NCBI RefSeq assembly: GCF_014646295.1
Contig: NZ_BMNE01000003.1
Span: 1 to 64,000, forward strand
Source: Nocardia rhizosphaerihabitans
Lineage (GTDB): Bacteria > Actinomycetota > Actinomycetes > Mycobacteriales > Mycobacteriaceae
Direction of reading: 5' to 3'
DNA length: 64,000 nucleotides
Shown piece by piece: positions 42,595 through 50,246 of the stretch (positions within the stretch are counted from its first letter, which is position 1; the number at the start of each line of letters is the position of its first letter). Under the pieces are notes generated by a model. The model saw only the letters and a program-made list of their open reading frames with translations, had not been told where the DNA came from and made no database searches. The position numbers and the translations under genes are program-made.

Positions 42595-42770
42595 CAGAGC
42601 TCCTCGTCGTCATCGTCTTTCGATTCGGAACCGCGCGCGGCATGGAGTAGCAGGCGCAGAAGCGCACGGGCCGCTGGCAGGGTGAGTGCGGGCGGCTCGC
42701 TGGGGCACACCGTCTTGACATGACATCGGTCGTCCGCCTCCGGCACTCTGGCGTCTCGCTTACGCGACAT
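42594..42770 (-). CDS. small protein (56 aa) translationally coupled to serine recombinase
   Basis: ATG 42770 to a TGA that shares a base with the recombinase start (TGATG). The product reads SRKRDARVPEADDRCHVKTV, then CPSEPPALTLPAARALLRLL and a Glu/Asp-rich end. The helical middle and the exact coupling make it likely to be real. Such small leaders often precede large serine recombinases in actinobacteria. Function unknown. Confidence 0.55.
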   Translation of the reverse strand: MSRKRDARVPEADDRCHVKTVCPSEPPALTLPAARALLRLLLHAARGSESKDDDDEEL

Positions 42771-43132
42771 CTCGCCATACCGTGGTCGCAGCGGCCTTCT
42801 TGGCTTGTTTGCGGCTACTGGCTCTCGTCGGGGCGTTCGGCGCCGGTGTAGGCGGTGGCGCTGCTACACGACCGAATCCTGCGGTGCGGGTCTGGGATCG
42901 GCGAATCAGCCGCCGGGATTTCGAGGGCGGGGAGGCCGAGAATCGGGGAAGAGTCCATGGGGCACCTATGGCTCGGCATTTCAGGGCTGCTCCGGAGCTA
43001 CCTAGTCTGCATTCGTCGCGACTGGCTCGGAGTAGACCGTGGGCCGGGCCGTCAGATGGCCCACTCGGCAGCTGCGCGCGCCCGTATGGCAGCCTTTGCC
43101 GCCATGAGCATGCCTGCACCCTATGGCCAACG

Positions 43133-43342
43133 CTGAGGCCGGACCCAGCCCAGGAACCGCGACTGCTGGCCATCGTCGTCCACCTCAACGACAGACTGCG
43201 CGAAGCCACCGAACGCGGCTGGCTCGGCGGAGTCGACGGCCCCCGGATCAGTCTCGACGCGGCGAACCAGAAGCTCATCCAGATGCGAAAGATCCGCGCC
43301 CAGGCCCGAATGGTCGATCTCCCAGCACCCACGTTGCAATAG
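43133..43342 (+). pseudogene. C-terminal remnant of a tyrosine integrase
   Basis: The frame encodes RLLAIVVHLNDRLREATERG, WLGGVDGPRISLDAANQKLI and QMRKIRAQARMVDL. This is the coiled C-terminal tail (RLxEAxxxGWLGEVEGL-type) seen in actinobacterial site-specific integrases. No catalytic domain remains upstream. Marks an older integration event. 42771-43132 and 43343-43635 hold no gene I can support. Confidence 0.5.
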
Positions 43343-43635
43343 CCTGGCGTCGACCCCGGCTCGGACCGCCGGCTCGCGGGGCCGTTCACATAGCGCTGTT
43401 CAGATCGGCCGGGATCGGCGAAATCAGCTGCCTCGGCGTGGCCTCCGAATGCACTCTCATGCCGAGTTCCGAATAGTTGGCTCAGTCCCGCACTATTCAC
43501 CGCCGTACGGCGTTAGAAGGCCAATATCAGCGCAGTAATGCGAGATCAGGCCGGATGATCTCGCCGCGATGTCTTGTGCCGGCCTTCGACGCCGGCGCTA
43601 CCGATCATCTCGACACGGTGGTTGTGGGAAGCGGA

Positions 43636-44097
43636 TCAGCAGTGTTCGTATTGACGTACGTAGGGCTGCGACTCCGGTAAGACGTTGTGCCCGGGTGTCT
43701 GGCAGCCGCCGACCACGACCTCGAACAAGGGGCGGCCGTAGGAGTAGCCGGGGCCGTTGGGTGTGTGGATCGTGTAGCCGACCGTCGTGCCGGAGCCTGC
43801 CAGGTAGGGGAGATGCAGATCGGCGAGTTGCGTGGTCTGTGCGGCGCTGAATTCCGTACCTACGGGAGGGAATACGGTGACGCCCAGTGTGCGGCCTTCA
43901 AAAGGCGGGTCGTAGACCGACACTTGAGCGAAGAACGGGATGGGTTGATCGGTCAGGAACCACTGCCACAGGTCGAGTTCGTCATTGGACGGGAAGCGAG
44001 GGGTGGGCTCTTGGTGGGGGGGTGACGCGATCATGGTGCCATGGATACGACCCGGGGCTCCGTTCCGAGTGATTGGTGAACCCGCGCTCCCGCTCAT
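43636..44097 (-). CDS. C-terminal part of split lipoprotein gene
   Basis: Coding sense runs from about 44045 (GRIHGTMIASPPHQEPTPRF) through DELDLWQWFLTDQPIPFFAQ, TLGVTVFPPVGTEFSAAQTT to a Cys-containing end. It overlaps the lipoprotein ORF by 116 bases in another frame, and the topic of both (secreted, no catalytic motif) fits a single protein. A 1-base change in CCCGGGG at 44051-44057 would join them. Treat as the downstream half of one gene. Confidence 0.55.
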   Translation of the reverse strand: MSGSAGSPITRNGAPGRIHGTMIASPPHQEPTPRFPSNDELDLWQWFLTDQPIPFFAQVSVYDPPFEGRTLGVTVFPPVGTEFSAAQTTQLADLHLPYLAGSGTTVGYTIHTPNGPGYSYGRPLFEVVVGGCQTPGHNVLPESQPYVRQYEHC

Positions 44098-44686
44098 GAA
44101 CGGTGGATACGATCCACTGGTTGGATGCCAGTTCGGGGAAGTCCCGGATGATTCGGCGCATCGCCGCGGTGGCGCGGTGAGGTTCGCTCTCGGAGCCCGC
44201 CCGGACGTCGATGGTGTTGGTGATGCGGTCCGCGTCGCCGCCGCTCGAGTCCCAGTGCACTTCGGTGCCGGCGGCCCATAGTCGAGCCCAGTTGTTTGCG
44301 GCGTTCGCTTCCGTGTTCACGTCACGGCCGAAAAGCCAGTACGCGGAATAGGAGTCCGCCATCCGGTCGATGGTGACCGTTATCGGGTCGCCATGGAAAC
44401 GGCGCGGAAGCTGTTGAGCGCCCATGGCACTCACCACAGACGCGGCCTCGGCCGGTGTGGTGTCGTCGCGGAGCTGCACGTCGAGTTCGGCGGTGAAGTG
44501 TCTGCCCTTGTAGTGCTCGAAGCGGTGTGACGCGTTGGTCACCCCAGGAAGGGCCCGGATGGCCGTCTCGATCTTGCGTGACCAGCTGTCATGCTCGGCC
44601 TGGTCGCGTCCTCGATCGAAATAGCCACATCCGGTCAGCAGAACAGCCGCCATCAGCAACACGAGGGTGGGCACGGTAGAGCGCAT
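43982..44686 (-). CDS. secreted lipoprotein, N-terminal part (probable frameshift)
   Basis: ATG 44686 starts a type II signal peptide, RSTVPTLVLLMAAVLLTGCG, with lipobox LTGC (Cys20). The mature part has IETAIRALPGVTNASHRFEH, two BON-like beta-alpha units (ELDVQLRDDTTPAEAASVVS, VTIDRMADSYSAYWLFGRDV) and IVSTVHERERG before the frame turns to noise near 44050. Likely continues in 43636-44097. Exported and lipid-anchored; function unknown. Confidence 0.7.
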   Translation of the reverse strand: MRSTVPTLVLLMAAVLLTGCGYFDRGRDQAEHDSWSRKIETAIRALPGVTNASHRFEHYKGRHFTAELDVQLRDDTTPAEAASVVSAMGAQQLPRRFHGDPITVTIDRMADSYSAYWLFGRDVNTEANAANNWARLWAAGTEVHWDSSGGDADRITNTIDVRAGSESEPHRATAAMRRIIRDFPELASNQWIVSTVHERERGFTNHSERSPGSYPWHHDRVTPPPRAHPSLPVQ

Positions 44687-45240
44687 AGCATTGATCTTGC
44701 CAGTAATTCACGTCACGGCGCTGGCGCTGACGCGCCCCCAGTTCTGTAGCCGGATTGCGAGAAGTTTCGACGCAGCTCGGGAATTGCGGTGGCGTAACGG
44801 ACAGAGGCGAGCGACGGAATGGACAGCCCGACCCGACGATCGCCACGCGCGATCTTGACCAGCTCGACCGGACACGTCGCTGTCGACATGCATGTCGCGC
44901 GGTTCGTTCGCGACGCCGGCGTCCACCCACTGCGGTGACGACCATGCGATCAACGCCCTGATCACGCAAGCCTCCAGCGAGTTGGGTTGCAGTGCAGGGG
45001 CCCTCGATGCGGCGATCTGGGCCCCGACGTTCGTGTGGGCCCGGCAGCACGGGGCAGCAGGTGGCGTCGCTGCAGCTATGCGCTCACGTACGCGGATTCC
45101 GAATTACCGAAGTGACACCGACCATGCCGGGCTCAAAGCCCGGCGGTCAGCGAATCCTCGCTGTCCAACCCTCGATGCCGTCGTTCGGTGTCCGACAGGG
45201 CGGACGGCGGAGGCGGCGAGTGCATTGGCCCGTTGGATGG
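44687..45240. other. intergenic region with possible gene fragment
   Basis: Plus-strand frame 44892-45344 contains a protein-like stretch (DDHAINALITQASSELGCSA, LDAAIWAPTFVWARQHGAAG) but runs into the Lsr2 gene antisense and lacks a binding site. Possibly a decayed gene. Nothing else supported. Confidence 0.25.
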
Positions 45241-45588
45241 TTAGGCGACGGCCTTGTTGTATGCATCGACGATCTCGGCGGCGATGCGGCCGCGCGCGGA
45301 GACTTTGTGGCCGTTCTCCGCGGCCCAGGTGCGGATCGCGGTGAGATCACTGCTGTTCCGCGTCGGCTTGGCCGGTGCAGGAGTGGTCCGACTGGTGGAC
45401 TTGGCGGTGCGACCGATTTTGCGGGCGTGCGGAACCCATTGCTCAAAGCTGTCGCGGAGCTTGGCGGCGTTGCTGTCGGAGAGGTCGATTTCGTAGAGGG
45501 CGCCATCGACACCGAAGGTGACCGTCTCGCTAGCGGGGGTGGTGCCGTCGATGTCGTCGACGATGTCAACTACCACTTTGCGTGCCAT
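45241..45588 (-). CDS. lsr2: Lsr2-family nucleoid-associated xenogeneic silencer
   Basis: Binds AT-rich DNA and represses horizontally acquired genes. 115 residues from ATG 45588 with AGGA nine bases upstream. N-terminal dimerisation domain ARKVVVDIVDDIDGTTPASE, VTFGVDGALYEIDLSDSNAA, then a Lys/Thr linker and the C-terminal DNA-binding domain AIRTWAAENGHKVSARGRIA with the AT-hook-like RGR. Full-length. Located among decayed mobile DNA, so probably an accessory paralogue carried by the element. Confidence 0.95.
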   Translation of the reverse strand: MARKVVVDIVDDIDGTTPASETVTFGVDGALYEIDLSDSNAAKLRDSFEQWVPHARKIGRTAKSTSRTTPAPAKPTRNSSDLTAIRTWAAENGHKVSARGRIAAEIVDAYNKAVA

Positions 45589-46243
45589 GCGGGTGTTCCT
45601 GTCTGGTCGATGAATTGGCCGACACTGCCGCCCGGGTTTGGGAGGCAGCATGGACAACTATCTCACGCCCGGACTTTTCGCGTAGACCGCGGTTCCGGCG
45701 ATCTACGTATGGCAGGGTGAGCGGGTCGAAGTTCAGGTGGGGAGCGATGTTCGGGAATGGCTGTCCGGAGCTGTGCTTCTTGGGGCTCAGCGTGATTTCG
45801 GGCATTCAGCAGCAGAGAAGGATTTGCGAATCGGCGGTGTCGCGGCTTTGCGCTTTATTGCGCCGCCATCGGCTCGGGCCCTGTACGCAATCCCAGGTCT
45901 TGTCGAGGTCGACGTTCCCGCGTGCTGCCGTCCCGGGTGGTTGCCGTTGTTGTAGGCCAACATCGAGGTTGCCGTTGCAGGATGGCCTTGAGATTTCGGC
46001 TGTTACACCGACTAACTACGCTTCGATCAGGTCGTCGACGAACTGCCGTAGCGGTCTTTCGAGCCGCTCGCATGGTGGTGACGATGTCGCGGCCACGTTC
46101 CCAGACGGTCATGACGGTGAACACGATGATGCCGGTGACCAGGCAGCCAGGCATCGTGGACGAGTTTGGTGAGGTTGGCTCGGAACGTTGGTGTGAACTC
46201 AACGGGATGTTGCAACGGGATCGCCTGAGGTGCAACGTCATTG
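45589..46243. other. degenerate intergenic stretch
   Basis: No intact gene. Short minus-strand fragments look protein-like (LVTGIIVFTVMTVWERGRDI, and in another frame ERPLRQFVDDLIEA ending at a TAG near 46018), suggesting a small decayed membrane protein. 45592-46000 shows nothing supported. Confidence 0.25.
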
Positions 46244-46640
46244 TCAACTCAGGCATCGTTGCCATTGGGCGCGGATCTCCGAGGGGGCAGCGGCGAGGTC
46301 GACGGAGAGCGCCCGGAACCGGCTTCGGTTGTCTCGCTGACTGATTGCCTCGATCTGGACTGCGACATAACATAGGCGTAGAGCTGGTACATGTATCCGG
46401 GCCGAAGCTTCAAAGCGCCGAATCGGTTCACGCTCAGGGCATTGGTGAACTTGGTCTCGATGATGATCCGCCTGCCCGCCCGATTGTCGAGAACGGTGTC
46501 GGTTTCGAGGCGGGGGAGAAGATCGAGTGCTGCCGGAGCACCGAGTGCGCCCCAGTCGAGCTTAGGCTGTGTGACCGACCATGCGGTGGGGTCGAGGCTG
46601 TACCTGAAATAGCCGTTGACCGTGGCAGCTGGTTTGGACG
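46244..46640 (-). pseudogene. mcrC: McrC-like (McrBC restriction subunit) C-terminal remnant
   Basis: McrC is the nuclease subunit partner of McrB. The fragment reads TDTVLDNRAGRRIIIETKFT, NALSVNRFGALKLRPGYMYQ, LYAYVMSQS, with the PD-(D/E)xK lysine in IETKF and the Q-x-x-x-Y motif. After a break, another frame gives RALSVDLAAAPSEIRAQWQR ending at a TGA (46244-46246), which fits the McrC end. No N-terminal half and no McrB remain. Confidence 0.6.
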
Positions 46641-46771
46641 GGCGTGACCTGCTCGATGAGCTGCAGGACGCCGGTGAGCTGCCAGGAATGGACAGCCGAT
46701 GGCTGAAGCTGTTGGAAGCGAATCCGGACCTTTACCTGCCGACGCGCTCACGGCCGGCACCCCAGGGATAG
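46622..46771 (+). pseudogene. short coding fragment (49 codons)
   Basis: GTG 46622 opens RDLLDELQDAGELPGMDSRW, LKLLEANPDLYLPTRSRPAP and a TAG. Helical and protein-like but too short to identify; overlaps the 5' edge of the McrC remnant head-on. Probably the tail of a lost gene. Confidence 0.35.
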
Positions 46772-47404
46772 CTACGAACTCATTGTGAGCGAGGGGCGTT
46801 CGGCGTTTTGCCTGTTGGGCGAGGCTCGATCATCGGCCGTCTGCGAGTCGGTCAAGGTCCGGGTATCGGGGCCTGGCAGCCGGTAAGTACTCCTAATCGG
46901 CCGCTAACGGGGGAGTGGATAGGGTTCCGTGCGTCCCTGAGTGCGACAAGGCTTGACAGGTCATGAAGTCGGCACGGCGTTTCCGCAGGTTCCCAAGGTT
47001 GCCTGACTCTTCCTATGATTTCCCAGTTTCCGCAGGTAGATGCCTATCTGGTAGGACTGAAGCCACCCGTACATTCCCGTGAGTGCCTATTCGATCTCGT
47101 CTGCAAATCGTAGAAACACGCGCTGTGCGGGCCGGTAGCGCTCGATCTGGATGACGGAATCCAGGTCTCGCCCGACGTCCGAACTTCAGGCACAAGAGTG
47201 GGCCAGTAGGTCTTGCGAATGGCAGTCCTGGCGCGATGTCGCAGGTTCGATTCCTCGGCAGGACACACAAAACATGGGCAACTGGAAAACGGCTGGTCGT
47301 AGCGGATTCCTATCCGATCTGACGACCACGGTCTGCCGGTTCGGATAGGTTCCCGGTCTCATAGTCGGCGTGACAGGGAATTGGAGTGCTTGCTTGCCCT
47401 CGGA
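46772..47404. other. intergenic region
   Basis: About 630 bases without a gene. 47233-47265 contains GCAGGTTCGATTCCTCGG, like a tRNA T-arm, and flanking GTCCTG/CAGGAC pairs, but the T-stem is mispaired and no cloverleaf can be drawn. It may be a degraded attachment site. Confidence 0.3.
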
Positions 47405-50143
47405 TCAGCTGATCGCTGAGATTGCTCCGGCGAGCTCGACCCGGCTGGTGATGCCGAGGCGGGGGTAAATGCGGTAGAGGTGGGAACCGACAGTGCGGTG
47501 CGAGAGGTAGAGCTTTTCCGCGATCTGACGGTTGGTGAGGCCGTCGGCGGCGAGGGTAGCGATCTGGAGTTCCTGGGAGGTGAGTTGGTCGCGGGCTGTG
47601 GGGGAGCGGCGGGTGCTGGTTTCACCCGCGGCGCGCAGTTCGTTGCGGGCTGCCTGCGCCCAGGGGTCGGCTCCCAGGGCGTCGAAGGTGTCGCGGGCCG
47701 CGCGCAGTGGTTCGCGGGCTTCCGAGGTGCGGCGTAGGCGGCGCAAGCGTCGTCCGTGATGGAGTTGCAGACGTGCGCGGTAGAGCGGCCACGCGCCGAC
47801 ATGGCCGTTGAGCGCGGCGGTGTAGGCGGAGTCGGAGTCGGCGTCGTCGGCGAGTACCGCGCGGCTGTATTGGTCGACGACGAGCAGCATCGGGGCGGGT
47901 AGCCGCTTCGCCAGGTCCGGCAGATCGGCTAACAACTGCCTTGCGGAATCGGTGTTTTCGCAGGCAACGGCGGCGTCAGCGAGTTCGGGGGCGATCCACC
48001 AGCGTCGCATGGGGTGGCTTACCGGGTCGGTCGGATCGTAGACACGGGTCAGGGCCGCGAACGCGTCCTCGGCTCGTCCGTCCAGGAGCAGGAGCATGCC
48101 GCGGGTCTGCTGGGCGGCGACTTGGATGCACCGCATCCCGGTGGCCAGCGGGCTGGCGCCGATCGCGCGCAGATGATCGGCCGCTAGTTCGGATTCGCCA
48201 CGCAACGCGGCGATCATGGCCAGATTCGTACGCCCGGCAACGAGATAGAACTCCTCGCCGGTCTCTTCGGCGAACGCGCGGGACTCCTCGGTTTCGGCGC
48301 GGACCTTGTCCCATTCGCCGAGCCAGATGCGGCTCCAGTTCCCGGCACCGAGAATGCCGGAGAGCAGTCCGAGCCTTCCCTGACTGCGGCCGATTCCGGC
48401 GGCGTTGTCGATGTAGGCCGAGCCGCGCCGAAAATCGCCGAGGAAGAGCGCGGCGTAGCCGAGGAAACGCATGGCGTCGGCGTCGGTGCGGTCGGGGTCG
48501 AGTCGCGCGATTTGATCGAGAACGTCGCTGCCGCGTTCCCACGGCATGCTGTAGGCGCCGATGGCCAGTACGCGGGGGTCGTGTGCGGGCAGGTCGAGGG
48601 TATCTAGTTGGGCGGCAATGGCTTTGCGTGATTCGTCGCAGGCGTCCTGGAAGAAGCAGCGTGAGGCGGCGCGCCACAGTACCTCCGCCGCCAGGTCGGT
48701 ATTGCCCGCCGCGTGCACGTCGGCCGCGATGTCGACGAGCTCTCTGATGCGACGCTCGTGGTCGTCGTAGTGCTGGAACGCGACAACTTCCTCCACGCCT
48801 GCCAGGCGCGCGCGTTCGGTCGGCCCCAACGTGCTGAGGTCTGCCCGAGCGAGCAAGTCTTGGGCCTCGCGGCGCGCGCCGGTCTCGCTGGCCAGTTCTG
48901 CGGCGTGCAGGAGCAGGGCGGTGGTGCGGTCGGGTCGCTCGGACAGTTCCGCCGCGCGGTGCAGAGCGGCGACCGCGGCCATGATGGCGCCGCAGGTGCG
49001 CGATCGCTGTGCATAGTGTTCGAGTTGCGCGGCGATGGCGTCGTCGGCGCCGAGTGTGGCGGCGGCGCGATGCCAGAGTTGTTTGTCGGGGAAGCCGGCG
49101 AGCACCTCGGCCAGGATCGTGTGCGCGCCGAGACGTTGCGCCAGTGGTGCCCGGACGTAGGTCGCCGAACGCATCAGCGGATGCCGGAAACGCAGGACCG
49201 AACCCGCCATCTCGACCAGGCCGACGTCGATGGCTTCTTGCAGGTGCGCGGTACCGACCGGTGTGCCTGCGAGTTCGGTGGCCGCCCGCAGGAGCCTGCC
49301 CGCGTCGCAGGTGACATCGGCGGCGAGGACGACGAGCATGGTTCGTGCCGGCTCGCTGAGCTCGGCCGAACGCGCGGCGAAGGCGGCTTCGAGCCGGGCG
49401 GTCAACGGGAAATCCTCGACCACCCGATCCGTCGACTGTCGCATTGCGCGTGGTAACTCGGTGAGCGCCAAGGGATTTCCTGCGGCCTGGCTGAGTAGTC
49501 GCTGTCGCATGTTGCCTGACAGCGTGGGCGCCTGCGCTTTCAATAGCACGGCGGCGGCTTGTTCGTCGAGCGGCTCGACCATGATGTCGGGCAGCCCGGC
49601 TCGTCGCGCGGAATCCTCGGATCCGGTTCGGGTGGCGCCCAACACAAGGACCGCATCACTGCCGATCCGGCGCGCGACGAAACTGAGCACATCGGCGCTG
49701 CCGCTGTCGAGCCACTGCAGATCGTCGAGGATCACAACCGTCGGCCGAACCGCGGCGGCTTCACCGATGAGCTGCAGCGCGGCCAATGCCACCGCGTAGA
49801 GATCCGGCGATCCGTCTTCCTGCCCGAACGCCGCACGCAAGGTGTGTTGATGCGACACCGGAAGCTTGGCCACTTCGGACTCGAGGGGGCGCAGCAGTTG
49901 GTGCAGGGCGGCAAAGGGCAAGCCCGCTTCGTTCTCGACACCGATCGCGGAAACCACGGTCAGGCCCTGGTCTGCTGCCAGCTGCCGAATACTGCCCAGC
50001 AGCGCCGACTTTCCGATACCGGCTTGCCCACGCAGGACCATCGCCGATCCGTTGCCGGCCACCGCGCGATCGAGCAGGTCGCGCAGCATGGACAGGTACC
50101 GGTCTCGACCGATCAACGAAGACTGCGACATCACACCACTCAC
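47405..50143 (-). CDS. LuxR-family ATP-binding (LAL) transcriptional regulator, copy 1
   Basis: Large signal-transducing activator. 912 residues from GTG 50143 (AGGA eight bases upstream), chosen to match the identical start of copy 2; ATG 50131 is an alternative. AAA/STAND NTPase: Walker A RGQAGIGKSALLGSI (about 37-51), Walker B TVVILDDLQWLD, then a TPR-like helical region to about 840, and a C-terminal LuxR HTH, LTSQELQIATLAADGLTNRQ and IAEKLYLSHRTVGSHL. Downstream member of a tandem duplication. Confidence 0.92.
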   Translation of the reverse strand: MSGVMSQSSLIGRDRYLSMLRDLLDRAVAGNGSAMVLRGQAGIGKSALLGSIRQLAADQGLTVVSAIGVENEAGLPFAALHQLLRPLESEVAKLPVSHQHTLRAAFGQEDGSPDLYAVALAALQLIGEAAAVRPTVVILDDLQWLDSGSADVLSFVARRIGSDAVLVLGATRTGSEDSARRAGLPDIMVEPLDEQAAAVLLKAQAPTLSGNMRQRLLSQAAGNPLALTELPRAMRQSTDRVVEDFPLTARLEAAFAARSAELSEPARTMLVVLAADVTCDAGRLLRAATELAGTPVGTAHLQEAIDVGLVEMAGSVLRFRHPLMRSATYVRAPLAQRLGAHTILAEVLAGFPDKQLWHRAAATLGADDAIAAQLEHYAQRSRTCGAIMAAVAALHRAAELSERPDRTTALLLHAAELASETGARREAQDLLARADLSTLGPTERARLAGVEEVVAFQHYDDHERRIRELVDIAADVHAAGNTDLAAEVLWRAASRCFFQDACDESRKAIAAQLDTLDLPAHDPRVLAIGAYSMPWERGSDVLDQIARLDPDRTDADAMRFLGYAALFLGDFRRGSAYIDNAAGIGRSQGRLGLLSGILGAGNWSRIWLGEWDKVRAETEESRAFAEETGEEFYLVAGRTNLAMIAALRGESELAADHLRAIGASPLATGMRCIQVAAQQTRGMLLLLDGRAEDAFAALTRVYDPTDPVSHPMRRWWIAPELADAAVACENTDSARQLLADLPDLAKRLPAPMLLVVDQYSRAVLADDADSDSAYTAALNGHVGAWPLYRARLQLHHGRRLRRLRRTSEAREPLRAARDTFDALGADPWAQAARNELRAAGETSTRRSPTARDQLTSQELQIATLAADGLTNRQIAEKLYLSHRTVGSHLYRIYPRLGITSRVELAGAISAIS

Positions 50144-50246
50144 CGCCCGATCCTGACAGTGAACCACTGGTTCCACAACGCGACGACGCAGGTAGGTGCG
50201 GTAATCGGGACGGTGGAGCGGTGCCCGGAGCACCGGCAGGCCGGTC

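Noticed and set aside
47193..47268. Possible tRNA with GCAGGTTCGATTCC T-loop
   Set aside because: T-stem does not pair and no acceptor, D or anticodon stems can be drawn; kept only as a degraded remnant.
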